Shown: positions 15,690 to 25,225, counted from the first letter of the stretch. The stretch: 33,705 bases of DNA from JANWLD01 sp036278875 (GCA_036278875.1 DASUKF010000033.1:1-33705), one strand, 5' to 3'. Notes: generated by a model not told the origin, from the sequence alone. Numbers and translations: made by a program.

Positions 15690-18600
15690 ATGATTCTCAG
15701 CTTTAACGGAGTTAGCGCGGCAAGTGATTTCCGTTTGGACAGCCTTTTAGCTGAACTTAAGAAAACACAGCCTGACATCAACAAAATATCCGCCGAATTC
15801 GTTCATTTCGTTGAAACGGATAGGAAGCTGTCCGCATCCAAGAAAAAAGTGCTTCAAAACCTGCTAACCTACGACACGCCTTATACGGGCACCCGGAGGG
15901 GCGAATTATTTCTGGTAGTTCCCCGGCCCGGTACGATATCTCCCTGGTCTTCCAAGGCGACCTCTATAGCTCATAATTCGGCAGTTTCTATAAACCGTAT
16001 AGAGAGAGGTACGGCATACTATATACAGGCCGGTTCAAAACTCGATAGGGCCAAGATTTCAGAATATCTGCATGACAGGATGACTGAATCCGTTCTTGAA
16101 AACTTTGAGTCTGCCGGGCTTCTCTTCGCGGAAGATACGCCCCGGCCGCTGGTTACTATAGACATTCTAAAAAATGGCAAAGAAGCTCTCAGCAAAGCCG
16201 ACAAGAAGATGGGGCTGGCACTATCGTCCGAAGAGATAGACTATCTTTATAAGTCTTACTTGGATATCAAGCGCAACCCGACGGACTTGGAGCTGATGAT
16301 GTTCGGGGTAGTGAACAGCGAACACTGCCGGCACAAGATATTCAACGCCGATTGGATTGTAGACGGCAAAAAACAGCCCAAAAGCCTGTTCAAAATGATA
16401 AAAAATACTTATGAGAATTATTCCGGCGGGATAATCAGTGCCTACAGCGACAACTCAGCCATACTGAACGGGTTTAGGGAAGAGCAGCTGGCGATAAACC
16501 CAAAGACCGGCTCTTATGAGAACAGTCCCGAACAGACCCATCTGGTAATAAAAGTAGAGACTCACAACCATCCCACCGCAATAGCCCCGTATCCGGGAGC
16601 GGCCACCGGCTCAGGGGGCGAGATAAGAGATGAAAATGCCACGGGGCGTGGTGCCCGGGCAAAGATGGGCCTGACCGGTTTTTCCGTATCCGATCTTCAT
16701 CTTCCCGGCCTGCCTCAGCCCTGGGAAAAGCCTGTCAGCAAACCCGGCAGAATATCCTCTCCGCTTGAAATAATGATAAAAGGACCATTGGGCGGAGCTT
16801 CATTCAATAATGAGTTCGGACGGCCTAATACGGCGGGATATTTCAGGACCTATGAGAGTTATCAGAGTCCGCAAGATACGCATAACTTATGGGGTTATCA
16901 CAAGCCAATAATGATAGCCGGAGGCGTAGGCTCGATAAAGGATTCCCTTACCGAGAAAAAAATTATAAAGCCCGGCGCCAAACTGGTAGTCATGGGAGGA
17001 CCTTCAATGCTTATCGGCCTGGCCGGCGGAGCGGCGTCCAGCATGGAGTCCGGCGCCAGCGATGCGGAGCTTGATTTCGCTTCAGTACAGCGCGGCAATG
17101 CGGAGATTCAGCGGCGTGCCTACGAAGTCATAAATACATGCTCCGGCTTAGGCAAGGACAGTCCGATAGTTACCATCCACGACGTCGGGGCCGGTGGCCT
17201 GTCCAACGCCCTGACCGAGCTGGTTCATGACTCCGGCCGGGGGGCGGTTTTTGAGTTAAGGAATATTGACCGGGCCGAACCGGGTTTGAGTCCGATGGAG
17301 ATATGGTGCAACGAATCTCAGGAAAGATTCGTCCTGGCCATAAACGAAGAAGATATTGAGCAATTCGAGGAGATATGCGTCCGTGAGCGCTGTCCGTACT
17401 CCATAGTCGGCGAAGCTACTAAGGATGAACAGCTGGTGATAAACGACTCGCTGTTCTCCAACCAGCCGGCGAATATCCCGATGTCACTTCTGTTCGGCGG
17501 GCCGCCAAAGATTACGAAAAGAGTTTCCGGACATGAAGCCGCCGGGCAGGGTTTTGATACTTCTTCGATTGATGTCGGCGAGGCCGTTGAAAGAGTACTT
17601 CAAGTACCCTCCGTGGGAAGCAAGAAATTTCTTATTACCATAGGCGACAGAAGCGTCGGCGGGCTGATTGCCCGCGACCAGATGGTAGGTCCGTGGCAGG
17701 TTCCGGTAAGCGACGTAGCCGTATCGGCTACGGGTTTTACGGGCAAGACAGGCGAGGCCATGGCAATGGGGGAAAGAACGCCCCTGGCGATAATAAACGG
17801 ACCGGCATCGGCTCGCATGGCTATAGGCGAAGCCCTGACAAACATAGCGGCTGCCCGGATAAGCAAGCTATCCGATATAAAACTGTCAGCCAATTGGATG
17901 GCGGCATCGGGAGACGAATCACAGGATTATGAGCTGTATAGAACAGTCAAGGCAGTAGGCGAAGAATTCTGTCCCGGACTGGGTCTTACCATACCGGTAG
18001 GAAAGGATTCTCTGAGCATGAGGACGGTCTGGCAGGAAAAAGGCAAGGATAAGGCCGTAACATCGCCGGTGTCGCTGATAATAAGTGCCTTCGCACCCGT
18101 GACCGACATAAACACTACTCTTACGCCTCAGCTTATCGATAAACCGTCACTGCTGGTGTTTATTGACCTGGCGGAGGGCAAGACCCGTCTTGGCGGCTCG
18201 GCGCTGGCTCAGGCTTATTCTCATATAGGAAATGAAGTGCCGGATGTAGATAGTCCGGAGGTAGTAGGTGAATTTTTCAAGGCTTTGCAAGAGCTGAACA
18301 ACAAGGAACTTATTCTTTCCTATCACGACCGTTCCGACGGGGGACTGCTTGCCGCACTGGCCGAGATGACATTCGCCGGACGCATCGGTGTGGATGTTGA
18401 CTTGTCCGGACTATCCGGTTCCTCCGTTGAAAAGCTTTTCAATGAAGAATTAGGCGCAGTACTGCAAATACCCGAGGACAAGGAACCCGAAGTAATGGAA
18501 GTCCTATCAAAACTGAAGGTTCATAAAATAGGCGCACCGAATAAGTCGGGGAAGCTGGTCATAATGAATGAGGGAAAAACCATATTGGACAGAAAACGCT

Positions 18601-19535
18601 CTGAACTGGAGAAACTGTGGTCGCAAACCAGCTACCATATACAAAGATTACGCGACAACGCCGACTCCGCCGACGAAGAATTTTCCCTGGCTGAAGACGA
18701 CAAAGACCCGGGAATAAACCCCAAGATCAGCTTCACTCTTGCATCCAAGCCATACGACAAAAGGCCCAAGGTGGCAATATTGCGCGAACAAGGAGTCAAC
18801 GGTCAGAACGAAATGGCCGCGGCATTCGATATGGCTGGCTTTACCGCGGTCGACGTACACATGAAGGACCTTCAGGACAATAGGCTCAAGCTGGAAGACT
18901 TCTCCGGCCTGGCGGTATGCGGCGGCTTCTCATACGGCGACGTACTTGGAGCCGGACAGGGCTGGTCTAAGAATATCCTTTATAACGAAAACTTAAGAAC
19001 GCAGTTCGAATCATTCTTTGCCCGCAAAGACACGTTTACTCTGGGTGTTTGCAACGGCTGCCAGATGCTTGCAAGCCTGAAAGAGATAATACCCGGTGCG
19101 CAGCATTGGCCAAAATTCCTGAAGAACCGTTCCGAGCAGTTCGAAGCCCGCTTCATAAGCGTGAAAGTAAATGAAGGTCCGTCCATATTCCTAAAGGACA
19201 TGCAAGACTCCGTACTACCCATAGCGGTAGCCCACGGGGAAGGGAGGGCCGTGTTTGAAAATGAATCCATCCTGGATAATTCGATAGCGAATAAACTGGT
19301 CCCGCTGCAGTACGTAGATAACTTCCACAAGCCCACGGAAACTTATCCTCTCAACCCTAACGGCTCCATTCGTGGCATAGCTTCGCTTAGCTCGGACGAT
19401 GGAAGGGTCCTGATAATGATGCCTCACCCTGAGAGGTCGTTTTTGACTTATCAGAATTCATGGCACCCTAAGGACTGGCCTAAGCAAGGCCCCTGGCTCA
19501 GGATATTCCAGAATGCACGGACATGGGTCGGTTAA
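15690..19535 (+). CDS. purL: phosphoribosylformylglycinamidine synthase, large single-chain form
   Basis: PurL converts FGAR to FGAM using ATP and glutamine. At 1281 residues it is the large form in which the PurS-like, synthetase and PurQ-like glutaminase parts are fused. Visible are an N-terminal region, the linker motif NSEHCRHKIF, the substrate/ATP region VKVETHNHPTAIAPYPGAATG with GGEIRDE, and the two AIRS-like halves. A C-terminal class I amidotransferase follows, with Cys about 1121 in GVCNGCQM and His/Glu in MPHPERSF. Small-form PurL/Q/S genes are accordingly not present. ATG 15690 was preferred to GTG 15687 because of the -10 spacing. It is followed by the trehalase gene after 17 bases. 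Confidence 0.97.
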   Translation: MILSFNGVSAASDFRLDSLLAELKKTQPDINKISAEFVHFVETDRKLSASKKKVLQNLLTYDTPYTGTRRGELFLVVPRPGTISPWSSKATSIAHNSAVSINRIERGTAYYIQAGSKLDRAKISEYLHDRMTESVLENFESAGLLFAEDTPRPLVTIDILKNGKEALSKADKKMGLALSSEEIDYLYKSYLDIKRNPTDLELMMFGVVNSEHCRHKIFNADWIVDGKKQPKSLFKMIKNTYENYSGGIISAYSDNSAILNGFREEQLAINPKTGSYENSPEQTHLVIKVETHNHPTAIAPYPGAATGSGGEIRDENATGRGARAKMGLTGFSVSDLHLPGLPQPWEKPVSKPGRISSPLEIMIKGPLGGASFNNEFGRPNTAGYFRTYESYQSPQDTHNLWGYHKPIMIAGGVGSIKDSLTEKKIIKPGAKLVVMGGPSMLIGLAGGAASSMESGASDAELDFASVQRGNAEIQRRAYEVINTCSGLGKDSPIVTIHDVGAGGLSNALTELVHDSGRGAVFELRNIDRAEPGLSPMEIWCNESQERFVLAINEEDIEQFEEICVRERCPYSIVGEATKDEQLVINDSLFSNQPANIPMSLLFGGPPKITKRVSGHEAAGQGFDTSSIDVGEAVERVLQVPSVGSKKFLITIGDRSVGGLIARDQMVGPWQVPVSDVAVSATGFTGKTGEAMAMGERTPLAIINGPASARMAIGEALTNIAAARISKLSDIKLSANWMAASGDESQDYELYRTVKAVGEEFCPGLGLTIPVGKDSLSMRTVWQEKGKDKAVTSPVSLIISAFAPVTDINTTLTPQLIDKPSLLVFIDLAEGKTRLGGSALAQAYSHIGNEVPDVDSPEVVGEFFKALQELNNKELILSYHDRSDGGLLAALAEMTFAGRIGVDVDLSGLSGSSVEKLFNEELGAVLQIPEDKEPEVMEVLSKLKVHKIGAPNKSGKLVIMNEGKTILDRKRSELEKLWSQTSYHIQRLRDNADSADEEFSLAEDDKDPGINPKISFTLASKPYDKRPKVAILREQGVNGQNEMAAAFDMAGFTAVDVHMKDLQDNRLKLEDFSGLAVCGGFSYGDVLGAGQGWSKNILYNENLRTQFESFFARKDTFTLGVCNGCQMLASLKEIIPGAQHWPKFLKNRSEQFEARFISVKVNEGPSIFLKDMQDSVLPIAVAHGEGRAVFENESILDNSIANKLVPLQYVDNFHKPTETYPLNPNGSIRGIASLSSDDGRVLIMMPHPERSFLTYQNSWHPKDWPKQGPWLRIFQNARTWVG

Positions 19536-19552
19536 TATGCTAGGCTAGAAAA

Positions 19553-20830
19553 GTGGTAATCAAGAAAGCTAAACAGATTCAGAAGCGTATAAAAAGGATG
19601 GTAATCCCGGACGATTATCATCGCCTTACCTTTAATGACGCTCAGCCGGCGCTTGACTATATACAGTCATATTGGCACAAGCTGGAAAGGAATCATCCTA
19701 AGGATGAAGGTAATCTGATAGGCCTGCCGAACCCTTTTCTTGTCCCATCGTTTGAGGCCGGACATGAATTCGACTACAACGAGCTCTACTACTGGGACAG
19801 CTATTTTATGGCGCAGGGGCTTTTAGATGAAAAACACAAAGAGCTTGTCTTAGGCATATTGGATAACCTGACATATCTCTACAAAAGATTCAGCATCATA
19901 CCTAACGCCTCCAGGCTCTATCTGACCAGCCGTTCACAGCCGCCGTTCCTGACAAGCTTTATCTGGGATCTTTATGAAGCATACGGCATGGACAAGAAAT
20001 GGCTTAAGAGCAACATGAAGGTCGCCGAGCAGGAATACCACACCGTATGGATGGGTACGCAGAAGCCGAATGCCAGACAGGTGCATATGGGTCTAAGCCG
20101 CTATTATGACTTCAATTATTTAAACGATATAGCCGAGACGGAAAGCGGTTGGGATATGACGCCCCGCTTCAACCGCAAGGCGCTTAATTATCTGCCTATA
20201 GATTTGAACGCACTGCTTTATAAGTATGAGATGGATTTTGCCAGGTACTACGAGCTGATGAAAGATAATTCAGCCAGCCAGAAATGGAAGCACCAGGCGG
20301 CCAGCCGCAAAAGGACCATAGATCAGCTGATGTGGAATAATATAAAGTCGCTTTATTTTGATTATAACTATGTAAAAAAACGCCGCGGTACGGTAAGCTC
20401 ACTGGCCAGCTACTACCCTATGTGGGCCAATATGGCTACGAAAGAGCAAGCGAGAAAACTGGTAAAATCCCTGCGCAAATTCGAGCACGAAGGCGGCCTG
20501 GCTACAACGGACACAATACAGCTGACCAAGTTCGTACCCGGCGTGACCATGACGCCTACGCAGTGGGCCTATCCCAATGGCTGGGCACCGCTTCATTATC
20601 TGGTTATAAAAGGCCTCGAAAATTACGGTTACCATGAGGACGCCAAACGCATAGCCTTGAAATGGCTCAAGACTAATCTGGATTGGTTCAATGAATACGG
20701 CGTGTTTTTAGAAAAATATAACGTAGTGATGCCTAAAACACCGCCGGAGAAAGGGCTGTATCCTTCCCAGACGGGTTTCGGCTGGACCAACTCGGTTTTT
20801 ACCTACCTGGCCAACAAGTATTTGGAATAA
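19553..20830 (+). CDS. GH37 family trehalase, cytoplasmic
   Basis: This is a probable alpha,alpha-trehalase splitting trehalose into two glucose. The 425 residues match GH37: a first signature region around residues 64-90 with ELYYWDSYFMAQGL, IPNASRLYLTSRSQPP, ESGWDMTPRF with the catalytic acid Asp201, QWAYPNGWAP (337-346), EKYN with the likely base Glu387, and YPSQTGFGWTNSV. The second signature normally reads QWD; here it is QWA. There is no signal peptide, and the basic N terminus is not followed by a hydrophobic stretch, so it probably acts in the cytoplasm (TreF-like). The start is GTG 19553. A weak -10-like TAGGCT lies at 19545-19550 or nearby. No sugar-transport genes are in the window. 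Confidence 0.85.
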   Translation: MVIKKAKQIQKRIKRMVIPDDYHRLTFNDAQPALDYIQSYWHKLERNHPKDEGNLIGLPNPFLVPSFEAGHEFDYNELYYWDSYFMAQGLLDEKHKELVLGILDNLTYLYKRFSIIPNASRLYLTSRSQPPFLTSFIWDLYEAYGMDKKWLKSNMKVAEQEYHTVWMGTQKPNARQVHMGLSRYYDFNYLNDIAETESGWDMTPRFNRKALNYLPIDLNALLYKYEMDFARYYELMKDNSASQKWKHQAASRKRTIDQLMWNNIKSLYFDYNYVKKRRGTVSSLASYYPMWANMATKEQARKLVKSLRKFEHEGGLATTDTIQLTKFVPGVTMTPTQWAYPNGWAPLHYLVIKGLENYGYHEDAKRIALKWLKTNLDWFNEYGVFLEKYNVVMPKTPPEKGLYPSQTGFGWTNSVFTYLANKYLE

Positions 20831-20852
20831 GGCCTGGCGCCTGTCTTTAAGC

Positions 20853-20858
20853 TACAAT
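20853..20858 (+). promoter_or_regulatory. -10 box of the helicase-nuclease gene (leaderless)
   Basis: TACAAT followed by seven bases (ATTACTG) and ATG 20866. No Shine-Dalgarno. A small GC hairpin (AGGC at 20830-20833 with GCCT at 20839-20842) precedes it and may weakly terminate the trehalase transcript. Confidence 0.5.
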
Positions 20859-20865
20859 ATTACTG

Positions 20866-23800
20866 ATGCCCACTTTCGAGGAAGAATACAAACGCCTGAA
20901 TATCCGTCAGCGCGAAGCCGTAGAAGCTATCGACGGCCCGGTACTTGTAATAGCCGGGCCGGGTACAGGCAAGACCCAGCTCTTAAGCATGCGCGTAGCC
21001 AATATCTTAAGAAAGACCGATGTAGACCCCGGCAATATATTGTGCCTGACTTTCACCAATAAAGCTGCCTCGAATATGCGCGACAGGCTGTACAAATTGG
21101 CCGGTGCGGACAGCCGCGGCGTGGTTGTCAGGACCTTTCACAGTTTCGCCGGCGAAATAATGAACACTTATCCGGACTATTTCTGGTCCGGAGCCCGTCT
21201 AAGCGTCGCTCCGGATGCCCTGCAGCTGGAAATCATACAGGGCATCCTTGCAAGCCTGCCGCTTGATAATCCGCTGGCCAGTACTTTTGCCGGGGCTTTT
21301 ACCCAGCTGAGCGCGGTACAGGAAGCTTTGAAACTCGCCAAGGAGGCCGGACTGACACCGGGAGAACTGCGCAGGATAATCAAAGAAAACATAAGATATA
21401 TCGACAAGATAGAACCTTTGTTAACAGACATATTGACTCCAAGCTTAAGCTACAAGAATCTCGCCGGACTTCAGAAAGATATAAACGGGTTGCCACAGCA
21501 GGAGCTTGAAGCCGGAAGCCTTCTGCTGCCTTTAAGCACCGCTATAAAAGAAAGCCTGGACTTCGCAGTAGATGAAGATAAGGACAGCGGCAAAACGACT
21601 AACACGCGCAAATGGAAGGCGGGCTGGGTACAGACTATAAACGGTAAAAAAGGCATGTATAAGGAAAGAAGCCGCAACGAATGGTGGCTGAGTCTGGCCG
21701 ATGTATATGAAAGCTACCGCGAGCAGATGCACCAGCAAAATTATTATGACTATTCCGACATGATGATAGAAGTAATTACACAAACGGAAAAAAATCCGGA
21801 TATGCGCGCGGACTTACAGGAGCAGTTCCAGTATGTGCTGATTGATGAATTCCAGGATACAAATGCCGCGCAGCTGCGCCTGTCCCATCTGATAGCCGAC
21901 CATTATGCCGCAAATAACAAGCCTAATCTCATGGCAGTAGGCGACGACGATCAGTCAATCTTCGCTTTTAATGGCGCCGAGCTTAACAACATGCTTGGCT
22001 TCCGGCGCAGCTACCCGGACACAAAACTCATCGTCCTGGAAGATAATTACCGCTCGGCCCAGGACGTGCTTGATACGGCCCGAAGTGTGATTGAGCTGGC
22101 TGAAGACCGTCTTTCAAAAAGAGAAACGGAGATTACAAAAAATCTGGCCGCTAAAAATCCGCCCGAAGGTAAAACCAAGATTGAGCATCTGCGTTATCCG
22201 ACGCGCCAGCACCAGCAGATTGCCATAGCTAAAAGGGTAAAAGAAATATGGCAGACCGAAGATGGAACCGTAGCCGTCCTGGCTCGGCGCCATGAAAGCC
22301 TGAAACAGTTGGCGGGCATCCTGAGAAAAGAAAAAGTGCCGATAGTTTATGAGCGGCAAAGCAACGTACTGGAACATGAAGCGGTAAAACTCGTCTACAC
22401 GATTGCCCGGGCCGCCGCCGCTATATCGGAGGGAGATAAGAACGCTGTGAATCTGCATATCAGCCATCTGCTCAGAGCACCGATGTGGGAAATCAGCCCA
22501 AAGACTCTCTGGCGGCTGGCAGTAGACAATTACAGTTCTCCGGATTGGCTTGCCAGCCTACTGGACAGCGAAGACAGCAGATTATCCGATATAGGCCATT
22601 GGCTGGTATGGCTGTCCAGACATTCTCATAATCTCCCTGTAACCATCAGCCTGGAATACATTCTGGGTCTGAAAGAAGGCCAGAAGCTGCAAAGTCCTTT
22701 CCGCGCTTATTACCTGAACCTTCGGCCGGTGACAAGTACATATCTGGAAACTCTTTCGGCAGTAGAGCTCCTGCGCGGCCTGGCGAACGAATTTGCCGGA
22801 GTAAAAGACGCACATCTGGCTGATTTCGTAAAATTTATCGAACTTAATCTTAATACCGACAGGGTCATCACCGATGAATCCTGGTTCATGAGCGACCAGA
22901 AAGCAGTGCATCTTTTAACCGTCCATAAGGCTAAAGGGCTTGAATTTGACAATGTTTTCGTCATCGATATGACAGAAGATATGTGGCGTCCTAAGGCCGG
23001 CAGAAGAAAATCGCCTGCGAACTTGAGACTTCAATCATATTTTGACAAGTACGACGACTTCGTCCGCCTGCTTTATGTCGCGGCCACCCGGGCTAAGAGC
23101 ACACTTATAGCTACCAGCTACTATACTGACAGCAAAGGCGAGGAGATTCTTGCAACACCGCTGCTATCAGCATTGCCGGCATCGATAATAGATGCGCCGG
23201 AGACTGAAGACATTGAAGTGCTGGAAGACGATCTTATGTGGCCGGTGCTTGAAAACAGCGACGAAAAAAGCGTTCTGGTGCCGAGATTTGAAAATTTTTA
23301 CCTTAGTCCGTCCAGCTTGATTGATTTTTTGGACGTAGCAGAATCCGGTCCGCAAAATTTCAAGCAGCGACACTTGCTTAGACTGCCCACAGAACGCTCA
23401 CCGCAAGGCAGCTACGGTACTGCCATCCATGCCGCTCTGGAGACCGCCCAGCGTCTGATAAACACAAGCGAGCTTAAGCTTGAGCCGGTAATTGACAGGT
23501 TCGAACAGGCTTTGATTGAACAGCACATGCTGCCATTGGAATTCGAACAATATCTGGCTAAGGGCGAAGCTCTTTTAACCAAACTTTTTAAAGAAAATCT
23601 GCTGGATTTGCCTAAAGGCTCTTCAAGCGAGCAAAGGCTAAGGGATGTATTTATCGAAGAAGCACGCCTGGGCGGCAATTTGGACAGTATATATGAGCTG
23701 GCCAAGAATGAACTTATTATCACGGATTACAAGACCGGCAAGCCCTTAAGCAGTTTTGAAACCAAAGACAAGACAAAGACGGTAAAAGCATGGCGACATA

Positions 23801-24081
23801 GGACCCAGCTTGTCTTTTACAGTCTGCTGGCCAGGAATACCGCGCGATACAAAGGTGTAGGGAAAATAACCGGCCGGATGGTATATCTGGAAGCCGAAAA
23901 ACAATCCCGGATAAATTTAATCTACGAACCCACGGAAGAAGACCTTGCCAGAATCGCCAAACTTTCCGTCGCGGCCTGGAAGCACATTACCGGCTTGAAT
24001 TTTCCGGCTACTGATAATTACTCTAAAGATATTGATGGAATCCGCCAGTTCGAAGACGACCTGATAGAAGGCAGAGTCTAG
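20866..24081 (+). CDS. UvrD/PcrA-like superfamily 1 helicase fused to a PD-(D/E)XK nuclease
   Basis: This is a probable DNA repair or recombination motor-nuclease. The helicase motifs in order are Q-motif LNIRQREAVEA (11-21), Walker A GPGTGKT (31-37), CLTFTNKAASNM, RTFHSF, Walker B VLIDEFQDT, GDDDQSIFAFNGA, EDNYRS, LTVHKAKGLEFDNV and LLYVAATRAK. A RecB-type nuclease follows: GSYGTAIHAALE near residue 848, NLDSIYE near 938, IITDYKTGK near 953, and a Gln in RTQLVFYSLLA. This arrangement resembles AddA/AdnB-type end-processing subunits. No partner subunit and no cysteine cluster are visible here, so it may act alone or with a subunit encoded elsewhere. Its stop lies three bases from that of the convergent gene. 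Confidence 0.88.
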   Translation: MPTFEEEYKRLNIRQREAVEAIDGPVLVIAGPGTGKTQLLSMRVANILRKTDVDPGNILCLTFTNKAASNMRDRLYKLAGADSRGVVVRTFHSFAGEIMNTYPDYFWSGARLSVAPDALQLEIIQGILASLPLDNPLASTFAGAFTQLSAVQEALKLAKEAGLTPGELRRIIKENIRYIDKIEPLLTDILTPSLSYKNLAGLQKDINGLPQQELEAGSLLLPLSTAIKESLDFAVDEDKDSGKTTNTRKWKAGWVQTINGKKGMYKERSRNEWWLSLADVYESYREQMHQQNYYDYSDMMIEVITQTEKNPDMRADLQEQFQYVLIDEFQDTNAAQLRLSHLIADHYAANNKPNLMAVGDDDQSIFAFNGAELNNMLGFRRSYPDTKLIVLEDNYRSAQDVLDTARSVIELAEDRLSKRETEITKNLAAKNPPEGKTKIEHLRYPTRQHQQIAIAKRVKEIWQTEDGTVAVLARRHESLKQLAGILRKEKVPIVYERQSNVLEHEAVKLVYTIARAAAAISEGDKNAVNLHISHLLRAPMWEISPKTLWRLAVDNYSSPDWLASLLDSEDSRLSDIGHWLVWLSRHSHNLPVTISLEYILGLKEGQKLQSPFRAYYLNLRPVTSTYLETLSAVELLRGLANEFAGVKDAHLADFVKFIELNLNTDRVITDESWFMSDQKAVHLLTVHKAKGLEFDNVFVIDMTEDMWRPKAGRRKSPANLRLQSYFDKYDDFVRLLYVAATRAKSTLIATSYYTDSKGEEILATPLLSALPASIIDAPETEDIEVLEDDLMWPVLENSDEKSVLVPRFENFYLSPSSLIDFLDVAESGPQNFKQRHLLRLPTERSPQGSYGTAIHAALETAQRLINTSELKLEPVIDRFEQALIEQHMLPLEFEQYLAKGEALLTKLFKENLLDLPKGSSSEQRLRDVFIEEARLGGNLDSIYELAKNELIITDYKTGKPLSSFETKDKTKTVKAWRHRTQLVFYSLLARNTARYKGVGKITGRMVYLEAEKQSRINLIYEPTEEDLARIAKLSVAAWKHITGLNFPATDNYSKDIDGIRQFEDDLIEGRV

Positions 24082-24084
24082 ATG

Positions 24085-25104
24085 TTATCCGTTTACGGGA
24101 CGAATACCGTAGACAGGCAGCGTGCCATCCGTAAGGGTCACCGCGGTTGACAGGGTATATACCAGCATTGATACGAAAGCCGCCTTCCTGTCCTTATCGT
24201 TCTCATATCTGCGGTTAGCAATTTTCACAAGTCTGGGTATATCCACGCCGAATACCTGGGCAACGTTGTTGGTCTTTTCGCGTATCAAACGCTGGTCTAC
24301 GGTCATATTCTCTACAAAGTTAAGCACAATCGCCACTTCGCGGTGGCCTTCCTTGCTGTCAAGCTCTTTGACTACTTTCTTGGCTCCTGCGGCCACATCT
24401 ATGATTTCGGAGCCAGCATGGTCTTCATTGGACTGTTCTTTCTGATACTGTTCGTAATTGCTAAAAACTCCGTTCAGTATGCTTCTCATCTCTTCGCTGA
24501 ATCCGCCGAAAGCATGTACGCTCACAGCTTCCACCGTCTGCGCTATCTGACTTTTATATTTGACAGCGTTGGCAATGTTAAGCGGTGCTTTGTCTATCGC
24601 GCCGCAGCCTGAGTTCTTTTCGCCGAAATTCTCGTCGATATGCGCGCCGTAATCTATACCGTAGTGCTTGAACTCGTCGGTTTCGGTTGAATATATGTCC
24701 CTTAGTCTGCCTTTTGCTCTGCCGAGGCCTATGCGGGCGACTACGCCCATGGTCAGGCCGCCGCCGAAAACCTTGGCCCGGTTAAGCGATTTTTTCAAAA
24801 CGTCCATGCCGCGCATCACCATGTTCACGCCGCGGCCATCACCGCAACCGTCATCAGTAATCAGCTGTCCGTTGCTATCCCTGTCGATAGGAACAAGTAT
24901 CGGCCCGTTCCTAACCTCATCATCTACGACTCCCATAATCTTCGGATTAAGTGGGTCCTTGGGATCTTCCAGACGTTTATCGACCGATATAGGGCCTTCG
25001 CCGTATCTGAGCCCTTCGGGGGCCAGAACGTCTACTTCAATTTCAATGACTTTTGTTTCCTGTTCGCTCACCACCACTGCCACTCTATTACCTGTCTCTT
25101 CCAT
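24085..25104 (-). CDS. carbonic-anhydrase-like protein with a Cys-His-Cys metal site (zeta/cadmium type suspected)
   Basis: The 339-residue soluble protein has no signal peptide. Residues 84-91 read DDGCGDGR, and residues 153-169 contain His155 and then GCGA with Cys167. Carbonic anhydrases of the beta class have a CxDxR dyad motif and a later H..CG, giving Cys-His-Cys zinc ligands. Zeta (cadmium) enzymes use a Cys-His-Cys set with a longer His-Cys gap, as here (His-x11-Cys). I therefore infer a metal-dependent carbonic anhydrase or relative using Cys87, His155 and Cys167, with Asp89/Arg91 as the dyad. The C-terminal half (about 170-339) is not recognised. The start at ATG 25104 has no clear Shine-Dalgarno or -10 at the leaderless distance. 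It is convergent with the helicase gene. Confidence 0.5.
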   Translation of the reverse strand: MEETGNRVAVVVSEQETKVIEIEVDVLAPEGLRYGEGPISVDKRLEDPKDPLNPKIMGVVDDEVRNGPILVPIDRDSNGQLITDDGCGDGRGVNMVMRGMDVLKKSLNRAKVFGGGLTMGVVARIGLGRAKGRLRDIYSTETDEFKHYGIDYGAHIDENFGEKNSGCGAIDKAPLNIANAVKYKSQIAQTVEAVSVHAFGGFSEEMRSILNGVFSNYEQYQKEQSNEDHAGSEIIDVAAGAKKVVKELDSKEGHREVAIVLNFVENMTVDQRLIREKTNNVAQVFGVDIPRLVKIANRRYENDKDRKAAFVSMLVYTLSTAVTLTDGTLPVYGIRPVNG

Positions 25105-25174
25105 TTTTAAACAAACCGAACCAGCCGCTAGCGGTTACGCCGGCTTTGTTCCTTTCCTGATTTATTTATTTATA

Positions 25175-25191
25175 TTCACTCAAACAGTGAA
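25175..25191. repeat. 6-bp inverted repeat between two minus-strand unknown genes
   Basis: TTCACT (25175-25180) and AGTGAA (25186-25191) flank CAAAC. It lies in the 121-base gap between the unknown gene and the carbonic-anhydrase-like gene. On the minus strand it is followed by TATAAATAAATAAAT, so it is either next to a possible promoter or a processing hairpin. It lacks a T-run on either strand. Confidence 0.3.
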
Positions 25192-25225
25192 CCAATATAC
25201 TCCTGCATCGAATCAAAATCAAGGT

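Noticed and set aside
25105..25225. tRNA or small RNA gene in the gap between the two minus-strand unknown genes
   Set aside because: There is a CCGCTAGCGG palindrome and a short hairpin, but no cloverleaf, no T-loop motif and no terminator.
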